NCBI GenBank assembly: GCA_020064725.1
Contig: JAGTWJ010000006.1
Span: forward strand, 2,757,547-2,821,546
Length of the DNA stretch: 64,000 nucleotides
Direction: 5' to 3'
Source: Drechslerella dactyloides
Lineage: Eukaryota; Ascomycota; Orbiliomycetes; Orbiliales; Orbiliaceae
The notes under the pieces are model-generated. The model saw nothing but the letters and a program-made list of their open reading frames with translations, was not told where the DNA came from and did no database searches. Shown piece after piece: positions 23,154 to 35,675 of this stretch. Position numbers and translations under genes: made by a program. Numbering within the stretch: position 1 is the stretch's first letter; each line of letters opens with the position of its first letter.

Positions 23154-25159
23154 TTTAGCAGGTTATGAAAGCTGGGCAAAGGAGCGAAGATGAAATAGTT
23201 TGGCTTAAGTCCAGTTGACGAAATGATTGGATAACGTGAAATGTCAAGAGGAGGAAAGAGAGGACTCAAATGGCGTGTAGGTTTTTTCTTAAATACAGGA
23301 GGAAGCTCTGGTTTATATGAGTGCCTTCGAGCCTCTTAACTTTGCCCACTCTCGATTAAGGACAATCCCAAAAGCGAAAACAAAAGAAAAAAAAACCTTG
23401 GCTGGTGCACAGTTGTCATCGGCCCTCCTTCAATTTGCGCTTGGTCATCTCGTTGTGAATTGGGATCTCACTGTGCGAAAAGCATCAACGATTCGGCCGC
23501 CCGCTCGATAGCGCTGGCAGTTAGTTAGTCTTGGGGCAGTTAGTCAGCCAGCTCAAGCCTTTCAACTCGCTTCAAAGGTGGGGATTCCCTGCCGATAAGC
23601 CAAAAGCGTACTAGCTGGCTAGCTGCGCATTTGGCCATCGCAAGGAAATGAAAGGAGAGTCACCAAAACGCTGGGTTTAGATGTGGCCGCGACCAGTTTC
23701 GCAGCCCCTTTCTCTTACATAACAGAGTGTATAACTAAGATGCACATGTATTTCCGTGTATGAGCAAGTTGCTGGCTTCCCAACACTAACATTCTACAAT
23801 GGCTGGCGCGCCAGTATCGCAGAAGGCAAGTACAAGCCCGTCCACGAGACGAACCAAAGTCTGTCTAGACACTGACAAAAATCAGCCTCACGGTTCTGAC
23901 GCAAATAGTGAAGCTTAAGTCTTGGATTTCACTCGGTTGCGGCCGTCTAAGCGAAAAGAAACTTATTTCAGCGCAGTGCTTCTCAGTGTGGGAGGGATGT
24001 ATCGCACGAAAACCCTATCGCTGATCTCCGGCACCCGAATTCCTCCTACACCCTTGTAAGTTCTCGACAGCGGGTTCTCTGTAGTGAACACACCTTTTGA
24101 AACTGTCGAAACCGCATCTTGCGCAGTTTAATTTGGTCATCGCTACGGCATCCCTACCCGGGGCAAATTCTTCGACAGGTATGAAAATATCAAACATCTG
24201 GATCCAAACACGCAAACGGGAAAGTCAAATCAAACTTCTGCCATTCGGGCGTTTTGGGAGGCGAACGGAAAATATTCAGGGAGACCATGCCACGCGGGGC
24301 GCTGGAGAGCAGGCGGAACTCTAGAGCCTCCTTTCATCGCGCGGATCATAGCAAGCGCTCAAGTTGCATAGATCTAGCAGTCGTTCGAAAGCTTAAGGCG
24401 TCTCGAGGGGCGGCTCAACTCACTTGGCTAAAATTTCACGTGTGCCAATTAATTCGAGATATCTCTAAGTAATTCTAAGTCAAAATACAGATTCAGGGGT
24501 TTTGAAGTTGGTGACCGCAATCTTCTTTGACATTCCTGCACCTGGACAATCTGAATACCTCGAAGGGTGTGCGCTTTTGCCAGCCTACTTGTCATTGCAT
24601 TGCAATCAATCGTACTATTTTCAGATGTGGGGTTGGACGCCGATGCATCCTATCGACACCATCCGTGACATATGCACATGTGCTCAGAATCGTCCGAGGC
24701 TCTAGCGATTCTAGAGAGGGAATTTTGAGAGCTACATAGAATGCCAATCGCAGTGCACACCAAGCAATTTGGAATACAGTCGTCTGTCGTTTCCAGTCCT
24801 TTTGTGTACCTCAGTGCATGGGGTCCTAGTCGGACCCACTTGAGAGGCCAGGTCACGAGCTCCATCTGCTGCAGAGATATGCAGGCTCCAAAGCCAAACG
24901 GTTCAGCTTGACATTGAGCTTGCCGCGATCAGCATAATCTTATTTAGGGCAACGACAAACAAGCACAACTCGATTTTCCCCACGTGATTGGCCAGTTCTC
25001 AGAGATGTAATGATGGATCCGAAGGAGCATCTTGACTTGGATAAATTTCAAGAGGCGTACGACTAAGGTATAAGGAAATCGAGGCAGTGCTCGCTATAAA
25101 CGGGAAGGAGTACCAATCGCATATCTTGTATAAGTACCAACGTCCTCAATGATGTACCA

Positions 25160-25230
25160 CGTAAGTATCTGTACTTAAGTAAGTAAATAAGTAAGTACTT
25201 ATCCATGTGGATAAGTAGTATTTATCCATA
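25160..25230. repeat. AAGT/ACTT palindromic microsatellite tract
   Basis: Contains GTACTTAAGTAAGTAAATAA and further TAAGTACTTAT units; same sequence type as 18685-18780. Confidence 0.55.
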
Positions 25231-25610
25231 TACTAGTATTAAGAAAAAACGTTCTAGAAGTACTACTTGGGGTCTCACTAAAAAATACTACTCGATCAAA
25301 CTTTTATATTGGTCACCTACTATACACGCATGTATGAACTCGAGGGATGCAGTTGCGTAGGTAACCACCTCACTTGATTTCGTACTTTATATACAATGTT
25401 GACTCGATGCCAGTCGACGCGATATCATATTGGATAGCTTGAGTGAGATGATTTCAGGTATGTGTGTATGCTCAGGGTTGTAGTCAATACCGATATTTAC
25501 CCCTCCGCCGCGGACCAATCTAAATTTGAGGATAAGCTGAGCGTGGGTCAGACCATGGTGTTGTGCATTTTTTTCCGCAATGGCCCGAGTGCACACTGCA
25601 TCCTTACTAG

Positions 25611-25632
25611 GTACATGTACATGTACATGTAC
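25611..25632. repeat. GTACAT tandem repeat
   Basis: About 3.7 copies of the self-complementary unit GTACAT, 15 bp beyond the stop codon of the arabinanase gene, within its probable 3' UTR. Confidence 0.7.
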
Positions 25633-25647
25633 TTGCTCAAGTTTCCA

Positions 25648-27021
25648 TCAGACTGTAGGCCAACCTCCCGACCAACCGATTACATTCCATCCAAAATAGG
25701 TCGCAGCTTGGTTCGTTCCTTGGTTGTTGTTGACTGAGAACAGCAACACATTCGTCAGGAAAATCCAACTCTCGTTCGCGTTCGCGTTCGCGATCAAGCT
25801 AAGTGCAAATGTAGTGACGGAGGGAGTAATCGTCTTACCGTAATGGTAGTAGAGGACAGACCCAACGTTAGGGACTTCAATGACGCCTCCGTGCCCAGGC
25901 GCATAGACGTAACCGTGGCTTTCGAGAACAACTGTACCTCCGCTCTGCCTACAGTCTACACCATTTTTGTCTCTCTGCTCCATAGTTTGTACATGTATTT
26001 AGCAAATATCACTGAAAGTCGCAAGTCGCAAGTCTTCCACGTGCTGCTACCATCTTTCTAGTTTCTGATTCAGGAGAAGCCTGGGTGGTAAACTTACAAA
26101 CCCACTCGTAGCAGAAGTGGATCGACAGACCCTCACATGATATTCCATACCGGAGGCTGGCCGCGGGACTAACTGGCAGCAGTTACCCCACGATGTGAAT
26201 AGATAATAGTATCCACTTCGGTAGTACATAAATGCGCCTTCCATAGCACCATTTCCGAATGAAGTCCAGGCAATCTGGTACGAAGATCCTGACTTCTTCC
26301 GTAAATTGCTCTCCATCTTTACCTGGTAAATGTCCCCCCAGAAGCTCCCAAAATTCATATAGAAGTCACTCCCAACTTTGACAATATTTGAGTCGATTGC
26401 GTTGTACGCGCTGCCAGCTTTCGATGAGACTTCGGTGGAACCTTGATCGACCCAGGTGCCTGGGTCCATAGTGGTTGAAGTTGCAACGCCAATAGTAGAA
26501 ACTTGCGACCCAAACGAACTGACGGAGTAATAGAGATAATATACGCCATTGTTGTAGACAATATCAGGAGCCTTCGAGTTGACCGAGTCGTCGAGTTGTC
26601 AGTATCGATCAGTCTATAACGTGATACGCATTATTTTGAGCAACAGCCGCTCGCTACGCGTATACGGCAAAACTGCGTTCGAATTTACGATCATGTATAT
26701 GCGCTAGTATTTGTACCATATCGTCTTTATTGCTCAACTAAGGATACAAGATAACGCACGTACCCAGAGATCAACACCAGAGAATCCACTGATCCTAGAA
26801 CCACCTGGCAAAGCTTGGCCTAGATACGTCCATGGCCCTGCGATATTTGTGGCTGAAGCAATGGAAATGTAATTGTTCGTTGAAAATCGATAAAATCTGC
26901 CGTCAGAAGCGCGCCGAATTACAGCCGGGTCATGAACACCGCAATCCCCGGTGCACGCCCCGGGGTTTGCGTACGCAGAGACCAAACTGGCAAAGGCTAG
27001 AAAGGCTGCTATGAGAGACAT
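25648..27021 (-). CDS. Secreted GH43 arabinanase (endo-1,5-alpha-L-arabinosidase)
   Basis: Cuts alpha-1,5-arabinan side chains of pectin outside the cell. Exons 27021-26764, 26571-26098, 25974-25839 and 25733-25648 join in phase to 317 residues. A signal peptide (MSLIAAFLAFASLVSAYA) precedes GDCGVHDPAVIRR, whose Asp is the expected general base. Splicing intron 1 (192 bp, long for this locus) rebuilds DLWAPDIVYNNG. The second exon has YNAIDSN, the family's pKa-tuning Asp, and MEGAFMYYRSGYYYLF, with the probable acid Glu. Exon 3 gives SHGYVYAPGHGG and LYYHY, and exon 4 ends FGWNVIGWSGGWPTV. Length and motif order are those of fungal arabinanases, so I expect an active enzyme. Intron 3 contains three TTCGCG units. 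CreA-like sites occur upstream. Confidence 0.92.
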
Positions 27022-29493
27022 AGTCTTTCTATAATTACACAGCGCTCCACGGATGTCAAAAATATCGTAGAAACAGAAATATGTGAGTATTGCAAAACCA
27101 AACTGTGATTAATCCAACTTCGGGCACAACCAAACTCGCTTGATTATCGACGGCCTTATTATAGACGACCTCAGACCCACAACACAGTCCTCCTCCTGGC
27201 ACTCGGGAAGCACGGCCAGTTTCCCTCCGCATCGCCCTGGCGGGTGCATGCGCATGCAAGCCTTCTGCGGTCCGGGATCCCGCAGAACCGACAGCAGAAT
27301 ACCCCGCAACCCCACAATGAGGCTATTTGCTCTCTGCAACTCGGTACCACACCTGTTAACCATGGTTGTGGTCGTCAGGAGGTTTTTGCGCGAGACGGCA
27401 AAATAAAATCCGCCGGAACCGCAGCCCAGGACGGGCACCTACATCCCTGAGGGTCTTTCACCCAGAGGTAATGGCAATCTGACAGACTGCGGCTGCAGCT
27501 TGCCTTGGAATTTGTATCATAGAGTAAAGTAATGTAGCCTTGGGTAACATTAAGCATAAAGGCTGAATTATGGCCGTTAATGCTATAGATATGGACCTAG
27601 TGCTCGTACTCCGAGACGCCATATATGTATTCACACTATGATATTTCGGAAAATTCGACTCCGGTAGAGGGTATAACAATGGCGCACTATGTACCTAGCT
27701 ATCTGCCGCCCATGTTAGTGAATACGGGGTCAGAAGTATGCAGCGTCTCAAAGTCTTGATGAAAGCGAGCTGAAATATCACAAGGCAAATTTCGCACGAT
27801 GCAGGACGAGTTCTGGTTATTGAGATAAGCGCAACGTATAAATACTTAAGCTCTAATTACTTACAATGATATGATATCCGCTTGCGCGCGCGCAGATCTG
27901 ATGGATAGTGGCTCTATATACTGTATTCTCTAATATCCTTTCAGAGAGGCAGTATACGTCCTTGCTTAATATATGTTTTCTTGGAGGTTTACGATCTGAC
28001 TAAGGGCTGGAGGCTTAACTGACATGCTGACCTGCAACTTTTCTTTTGGTAGAACAGTTCTCTCAAAGGCCTGCTAGTACTATCCCAAGTGACTGTCATC
28101 CTAGTAAAACGTGCTAATGCATTAGAACTAACAAGATTCCGATGAATTTCTAGAAATATTCACAGTTCTGTGCACGGACCTTTAGCGCTACGTCTGTCGC
28201 CATGTGTGATCATGTGACAGGCATTCCCTTCCCAATAATGTGGGTGGTACTTTGATTATCTCTTCCTTCCCCATTTCTAAAAATCTGTGGTGGGGCATTA
28301 CGAATTCTGTGATAGTCTTAGAATAAGTTTCAGGGACGAACCGGCCAGCTGGAATCAGTAAGACAAAGCCCTTTTGTAACAGTACCTGCAAGTCCCTTGC
28401 AATTGATCCTGCTTGCTATCTGGAATAACCTTCGGGTTGGGCATTACAAAAGTGTCACCTTGCTCAGGCTCAGGCTACTAGAAAGCTTACCCAGCCCGGC
28501 CCCCATAACGTTCTTGGCAGTAAATCTGGGGGAGCAGCATATAGTAGAAATGCCAGCAGTGCACCGCGATAATCTAATAGGGCCTATATTATCGCCTTCC
28601 ACATTGCCTGCACCGGCTACGGTTTGCTGGAGATGCGAATTTTTTTGATCTGGAGCAAATTCAAATCGAAATCAATCTAGCAACATTGATTCTATGAGCT
28701 AACCTTATCTAGGAGGTCGTGTCCTTTGTTTTCTTTGAAGAATTACGTAATTAATTGACTACTTATGTCTGAGCTGCGATTTCGGCGAAACGAATTGCGC
28801 ACCGAAAAGCCGAGCTGATGTACCGAAGCCCATTTGCCTTGATCCTGTAGAAAACAATAAGCAAGTACTTCTTACTTGCACTCCGTATAGAAGAACATAG
28901 TAAGTGGGTAAGTGTTTATATACTGAGTGACTATTGAATTTGTCGCATAAACTAAACTGCGACAGCGAAGATACTTACTTGCACGTATATATCAACATTC
29001 AAGATAGTCTCGGAGGCGTGCTGTATTTCCCTCGTTATCGGGAAGTCCATGCGTATTGTTGGACAAATAGAGAGATAAATAGATCAAGCTTCCTAAATTG
29101 TGTTTACAAGGACGACTTTTGGCTCTGATAAAGCCGTGAGCCGCAGATGATTACCGGCCCGGCGCGAGGTCTTCGATCTTTTCCCGGGTTCCGGCCTGCC
29201 AGTCAAGTATCCGGATAACCGAGTTGGGGTGGGGACAAGGCGACGCGTGATTATTCAGCTGCTATCGTGGCTAAAACTTTTCAACCGAAGGCTGGCCCTA
29301 GTCGTTTGACAGACAAACCAAGGAATCCCCCCAAATGATGCCGACCATGTGCATTCCATGGTATGTTAATAATATGGTGTTGTAAAGGCCTAGCTTTTGA
29401 TGTTCACAACTTTACTTGATCTATTAATGTTAACGCATTCTTTCACACTCTGCTTTGACAGACCGGCTGGCTCCTGATACCCGACGTTTACAA
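27022..29493. other. Intergenic, 2.5 kb, between divergent genes
   Basis: Shared upstream region of the GH43 arabinanase (minus) and the DHA1 transporter (plus). No gene supported; a minus-strand frame at 28188-28391 has no start context or relatives that I recognise. Confidence 0.5.
27302..27315. promoter_or_regulatory. Two adjacent CreA-like sites upstream of the arabinanase gene
   Basis: CCCCGC and CCCCAC, both matching the reverse complement of SYGGRG, lie two bases apart about 285 bp upstream of the ATG. Paired sites are the arrangement usually needed for glucose repression. The motif is short and common, so this is suggestive only. Confidence 0.3.
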
Positions 29494-31869
29494 ATGCGTC
29501 AAGAAAAAAATGGGCAACCCGGATTACAACGAATGGGATTATCTACCAGCGGTATCAATGACAACGATGTCCCTAACTGGCTAGCAAAGGAAGCAGAGTT
29601 TACATCGAATAACAATGCGAGGCCTGAATCAAGAAGGCCAACCGAAAATGCGGAACAGCTGCGGGTTAAGGATGAAGAGTCACAGGAATTATCGTCATTA
29701 AGCAACAATATAACCTATTGGAATTTGATACTCGACCAAGGTGTCGTTACAGAAAGGATAATATTGCATAGGTTCCTTGGGTCAGGGACTCGAGACGACC
29801 CGTACCTAGTAGAATATATTCCACGCGACCCACGAAACCCTATGGGTTTCCCACAATGGAAAAAATGGGCTATTACCATGGTAATGGCCATCGCCACCCT
29901 CGCCATCGCCTTTGTTTCGTCGGCATACGCTGGAGGGATGGAGCAAATTATCCAGGAGTTCCACTGCAGTATGCAGGTCTCGATACTCGGGATCTCGCTC
30001 TTTGTCTTAGGCTTCGCCATTGGTCCACTTTTCTGGGCGCCGTTGAGTGAAATGTACGGGAGACAGAAGCTTTTCTTCGGTATGTAGTGATACAGAGTTC
30101 ATATTTAACATTTATGTAGTTTTCCTTGGGCCTGTTGGCTGAATGATGGATTATAGGAACATTCGCAGCTCTGACCGCTTTTAATATTGGTGCTGCCAAT
30201 GCTAACAGCATCGAAGCCCTTCTCCTCATGCGATTCTTTGCAGGTGCTTTCGGAAGTAGCCCTCTGACTAACGCTGGAGGCGTCATAGCGGACATGTTCC
30301 CTGCAAGTGAGCGGGGTTTGGCTATGGCAGTATTTGCTGCGGCACCCAACATGGGCCCTGTAATGGGCCCGATTGCAGGTGGATTTCTTGGCCAATCTGC
30401 GGGCTGGCGATGGGTGGAAGGTTTACTGGCGGTATTTTCCGGGCTCACTTGGCTTCTCATGGCTTTTACAGTCCCCGAAACATATTCACCTGTCCTCTTG
30501 CGGGAGCGCGCCCTGCGCTTGACCAACCTTACCGGCAAGGTATACGTTAGTAAGTTGGAAGCTGAGAGCGGAAAGCTACACTGGAAAGAAGTGTATAAAA
30601 TCGCGCTATCGCGTCCCTGGCTCTTGTTATTGCGTGAACCGATCGGTAAGTGCGATTCCCCATGCGAAGAATCAAAAACTCTTGCAAGACCTTACTTTAT
30701 CCTTCGATGGGAAAACCCGCTGGTGTTTGTGTGTTAACGCTCTGGAATCCGACAGTTCTGATGCTCTCGATTTACGTGGCCATAATATACGGCACTTTGT
30801 ATATGCTATTTGCTGCCTACCCCATCGTATACCAGCAAAGTAGAGGATGGTCACAGGGTGTTGGGGGTCTCCCGTTCCTTGGAGTGGCTGTGGGTATGCT
30901 GCTAGCCATTCTGTATTCGATCTTAGAGAACAGTCGTTATAATCGGGTAGCGAATGAAAGGTTTGGAGGATTTGCTCCCCCGGAGCAGCGGCTTCCTCCT
31001 GCACTGGTCGGATGTGTTTGCATACCAATTGGTCTTTTCTGGTTTGCATGGACGAATTCTCCCGATATACATTGGTTTGCCAGCATCGCGGCTAGTACGC
31101 CTTTTGGATTTGGGATGGTGATAGTCTTCCTGAGCATCATTAACTATCTTATCGACTCGGTAAGCTCCTTCGCAGGGTTTGCTCTCAGACCATGAACCCG
31201 GCACGAGCATTGGTGCTGTGCGTGCTCTCTCAGAAGATGATGCTAATCAAATCTCATGTGGATTTTCACGATTCTATTTAGTATACTATATTTGCGGCAA
31301 GCGTTCTGGCTGCAAATGCCGTCCTCCGATGTACATTTGCGACCGCATTTCCGCTCTTTACTGGCCCTATGTATCAGAATCTAGGGATTCATTGGGCGGC
31401 GAGTATCCCTGCATTTATGGCATTGGTGTGTCTGCCAGCACCTTTCCTTTTCTATAAATATGGCGAAAGGATCAGGTTGAAGTGCAAATATGCGGCTAGA
31501 GCAGCAGAATTCATGAGAATGTTACAGGAATCGAAGGAAAGCAGTGATAGCAGCCCTGAAGACGGCTTTATACCTGAAGAAAAGGTGGATATCAGCGATA
31601 GCAATCAGTACAACGGAGGAAACCTGTTGGAAATACCGTCGACTCCGTACCTGGCACACGTCGGCACGAGGAGAAGCAGAAGTCCAGGTTCGGCCCCGTA
31701 TCCCGACCTTGAAAACGGACTCCAAAGAGAACTTACTCGCGGGAGTACATTAACTCGGAAGAGTCAGCAAGTCCGCACATCGGAAATGGGCTCGTGGGAG
31801 AACAATCCCTTCGATATCGAGAGGGTCTATTCTAGTGAAGCCTTTAAAAGTCAGCTTCAAGGCTGCTGA
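29494..31869 (+). CDS. MFS multidrug-type transporter (DHA1)
   Basis: A drug:H+ antiporter of the plasma membrane. Exons 29494-30079, 30157-30645, 30756-31159 and 31282-31869 join in phase to about 688 residues. A 130-residue polar N terminus precedes FPQWKKWAITM and helix 1. Family motifs: FWAPLSEMYGRQKLFFG between helices 2 and 3, MRFFAGAFGSSPLTNAGG, MGPVMGPIAGGFLGQ, and VPETYSPVLLRERA before the central loop. Splicing rebuilds EPIVLMLSIYVAIIYG and NYLIDSYTIFAASVL. The final 100 residues form a Ser-rich cytosolic tail, longer than usual. The start is the first in-frame ATG; the frame is open to about 29455 without ATG. Substrate not predictable; relatives export azoles, polyamines or toxins. 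Confidence 0.9.
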
Positions 31870-33959
31870 ATATTCGAGTCTCTTGATCTTTGTAAAGTTA
31901 CAATGCGTCGCAGCTTATACATTTCGACAGTGACCGTCACGCAATCTTGCGATTGCCTATCTGGATCCCCCGCATAGTTGATCAACTCGTCCGGACAAAT
32001 GTTCCTGATATTGAATTCATGAATTGAAAATGACCTAGCCTATCATCGTCTTATATGCTATTGGCAGCGATTGGCAGCTGCAATCTGCATTACTGCGTTG
32101 GCAACTGGTTGTCAGGGTAGCCGAAAAAGGCATTTACGTGGTCAGCTTATCAGTGATGATACTCTTTGGGTCCAAAATTAGCATTGCACGGCCAGGTAAC
32201 GAAACGTATTTTGTGCGTTTTCCTAATAGCAAGACATAGTCTAAAGACTAGTGTACAATCAAAAGAACAAGAAGATTATGTAATAAGCTTATCGAACAAG
32301 GATAAAGATTTTGGTTATTGAGCGCGTTTTGAGTCCTCGCTGGATTGTGCAAGTGGCATGGTATTAGTACTGAACTGCTAGACCCCGCTCCGTCAGGGTG
32401 TGTTTAGATTTATATATTGGCGTCGATATAGTAAATGTTCGCATCCAGGTTAGCACGCAAAATGGGAGCTATAGGATTTAACTGGATTGAAGTTTAGAAT
32501 TGCTCTGAGCCAATCATGCGTAAGGGATCGGTTGACAGGGGGTATGGCTGCTAAGGCTTTGAAGCAAAGCGCAGAAGATGCTGCATTGTTGACCTCTGTG
32601 AGCTGATAATACATCTCAGAGAGCTATGGTCGAGACTATATATATACAACTCAACGAGTGTGAATGACTACAAAATATCTCGAGCAGTGGTTTGATCACC
32701 CTGAAACTTAAGGTACAACTATGTCCTGAATGTAAAGCCTAGGTCGCTGATGAGTCGGCAGTGTCGCGAGTTGGATAGGTGGGGACGCCTTCTATCGATC
32801 TAAGGTCGAGTGTTGCTGCCTATATTGTACGTTAGATGAATAGATGGTGGGAAAGAGCGAGAATTGAAAGGTGTATGCTGCTGATTTGCCCGAATTAGAA
32901 CGGGGAGCGATCGTGAGAGCATCGAGTAAAGCTGGGTGGCTGGATAACTAGATACTGCTGCACATGTTATAGATGGTACTCTTGGATATCTCTGACGCAG
33001 AGCTTAAGATGGGGCCCGGGGAAGTACCTAGGCGACTATCTTTGATATAGGCGGCGTAGACGGCCATCGACGCCTTCTGCACCAAATCCAACAAGGAAAC
33101 CCTTTCCCTGGGGCGCGGACAGCGGACAGCTTGTCCTGGGTTTTGGGTCTGGCTTTGTGTTGTTGTTCCTGGTTGCCTAATTCGAGCATGTGCAGGTGCA
33201 GATCCTCTATGGTCTGAGGGCCGGACATCTTTCTTCGTGTTCCTGCATGCGCATGCATATGCATGTGTGCTGCATTCCATACCTGCACTTGAGCGCTGCC
33301 TGTCTACGGATCTTCTAATTTCCCGGTTGCGGGCTCCTGCAATAGCTAAGAAGGTCGTGTACAACCTTTCTTTTCGTATATGGAAGGTGCGCCGGTGCCC
33401 GCGGTGCTTGATCGATTTAGCACAGGCACAACTACAGGGAAGGCACCAAAATGTCACCCATTACTCAGCGCTTGCCTGGGTAGTCCAACAGGCATGTTCC
33501 CTTTGTAGCAAGCACACGTGAGCCTAATGAGCCAGAAAAACAAAAGAAAGAACGGACGAAACTGAGTACAGGCTTGTTACTTGTAAGGACAGGATTTCTC
33601 TTTGTTGGTCTGCCGGCATGCTAGAGCTACCTAATATGGGGCCGGAGACGCAATTATGCCTGTTCAACAACGTGGTAGCCATGCGTTTTACACCCGATGT
33701 CAAAAAGGAAGTTGTAGAAAGGTTCATGTTATTTGTACGTATGTATCTTTCCTTCTTTCATTTCAAACCAATCCCCGCAAAATTCGTCTAGAATCCCAAT
33801 GGTGATAAAACTTAGGCCGAACGAACGCTTGTCCCGGATTTTGAGCGACTCCTCATATCTATCGCTACATACGCGCTTCCTGAATCGAATCATCTCGTCT
33901 CATCTGCACAGTCAAAACCTCTCAAGGGATAGCTGCCTGTCTCTCTGTCGGCCCCCAAG
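31870..33959. other. Intergenic, 2.1 kb
   Basis: No gene supported. Contains a 27-bp perfectly alternating pyrimidine-purine stretch at 33244-33270. Overlapping minus-strand frames at 32948-33457 are described under rejected items. Confidence 0.5.
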
Positions 33960-35319
33960 ATGTGGGAGTCGCTGAGGGACCTTTTTCTTTACCAAAGGCC
34001 AGCAAAGATAAAGTCCTCTTCACTCAGGTCTACATCCTCAGGTAGATCTGCGTCTTCCAGCATTTCGACTTATGGCATTCCCGATAAACTATCATTCCCC
34101 AAGATCATTAACCGGGAGACCTGTTTTGTAAGTCGGCTGGATTTTTGTATTTGTGTTTGAGGGGTCAGTTAATCAAAGGTTCGGACACGAGAACGAAAGG
34201 GCTAATATGAATTTTCGCTATTGCAATTTCCCTTCCCGAACGAAGCCTTGCCGCCTCGATGATTTTATGAACTACCTCACGTATGTCGAGAGGAATGCCG
34301 AAAACCTTCGGTTCTACCTGTGGATTCGCCAGTACATTCAAAGATTTGATGCTCTAGATGAAGAGGAGAAGGCATTGGCTCCTGCTTGGGAGGGCTGCTT
34401 GCTCAAGGACAGGATAAAATTTGAGGCTCGTACTGCAAACCGACGTGTCTCTGAGGGTAAGATAGATCTCTTACGAGGGCGCCTATGATGTGACCGGCGG
34501 GCGCGCCGATATGATACTAATTTTCACTTCATAAAACCAGTTCGTAGGCAGCCATTCCGAGAAGAAGTCGACCGTATAATACAGATGTATCTTGTGCCCA
34601 TGTCCTCATTCGAACTCAATCTCTCTGGCCGAGATAGACACGAAGTGCTCAGCGCCTTGGCTTTGACCACTCATCCGTCAGCATTCAAGTCTATCCTGCC
34701 TCAAGTGGAGAGCTCTCTCCGGCAACAGTCTCATCCAAACTTCATCCGTCACGCCCTATCCACTGCTGGCGGCCGCCGTATCAAAGTTATGCGATGGGCT
34801 GGCATTTTTCTGATACTACTGGCAATCGCGATTGCGGTTGCCCTATCGCTTGGACATGTGCATAAAGCCTTACGGACTATACTGCCGTCTATTTTCCTCT
34901 TTTGTGGGATTTGTTCATTATTAGATGGCCAGCGATCGGTTTGTTTAGTTCTCTTGGCATTCGGGGGGAGAGATCAACTTTCGTGGGAGGAGCATGTCGA
35001 GGGTACTATCCTTGGAGATGGTACATCGACGACTTCGGATGTTGCGGATGGTGATATTGAAAAGGCATCGACTATAACATTCGATTTGTTCGATGGTCCT
35101 ATTCCGAAGGACCACCCTCGTTTGGCGAACACTTTAGAGTCAGAGAGAAAAGGGTTTCTCACGCATATCTTAATGGGTGGGGAGTCCTTGAGAGGAATGG
35201 ATCCGGAGGTAAAACGTCTGCAACGGCTTATTGTGTCGCAGAATGTTGCTATATCTTCCCTTTTCACAGCTATTGTCATTATAATTTTGGCTCTAATTCC
35301 TTCAGGAGATTTGTATTGA
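33960..35319 (+). CDS. RGS-domain protein with C-terminal membrane helices (RAX1/RgsB-like)
   Basis: Exons 33960-34127, 34246-34456 and 34541-35319 join in phase to 385 residues. After GIPDKLSFPKIINRET comes an RGS-type fold: CRLDDFMNYLTYVERNAENL, then FYLWIRQYIQRF, and in the third exon FREEVDRIIQMYL. Two neighbouring hydrophobic helices lie around residues 210-260 (IFLILLAIAIAVALSL and ILPSIFLFCGICSLL), and a third closes the protein (AISSLFTAIVIIILALI). RGS domains speed GTP hydrolysis by G-alpha subunits. The RGS-plus-three-helix layout is that of fungal RAX1/RgsB proteins, linked to growth polarity and stress, but whether this one retains GAP activity is unknown. Confidence 0.85.
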
Positions 35320-35675
35320 GGATCGATTAATACAGTGCATGCACTAGTCGGTTTTGAATTGGGCTTAACCTGAAGATTTAAGCTTCCATGAATTCACTCC
35401 GGAAGAATACGAAGTACTTATATATACATGTACATTCCTCCACAGTCGCAGCTTGTACAATTGGCACAATTTCTCTCCCTGAGCCCTATATCCAGTTCCT
35501 AAATTTAAATTCAACTCATTACTCGCGCGTTTGTTGAGTTCTTTATTGTATGAATCTACTTGAGTAGGTACGTGTCAATTTTGGCCACATGCGCACTTTG
35601 CAAGATCTCTAGAGTCTTGTCCTCGATGCCAGGCGCTGGAGGCCTTGCCTGTCGTATTGACAGGTAGCTGTGGGC
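35320..35675. other. Intergenic, 0.36 kb
   Basis: Convergent 3' flanks of the RGS and methyltransferase genes. Nothing recognised. Confidence 0.5.

Larger units (their letters stand above)
23154..25647. other. Intergenic, 2.5 kb
   Basis: No gene supported. Holds an AAGT/ACTT tract (25160-25230) and a GTACAT microsatellite at 25611-25632, just after the arabinanase stop codon. Frames of 60-75 codons are not convincing. Confidence 0.5.

Noticed and set aside
32948..33457. Overlapping minus-strand frames with several cysteines; considered a zinc-cluster regulator
   Set aside because: The cysteines do not follow the Cys6 zinc-cluster spacing, two frames compete over the same DNA, and no splice model joined them convincingly.
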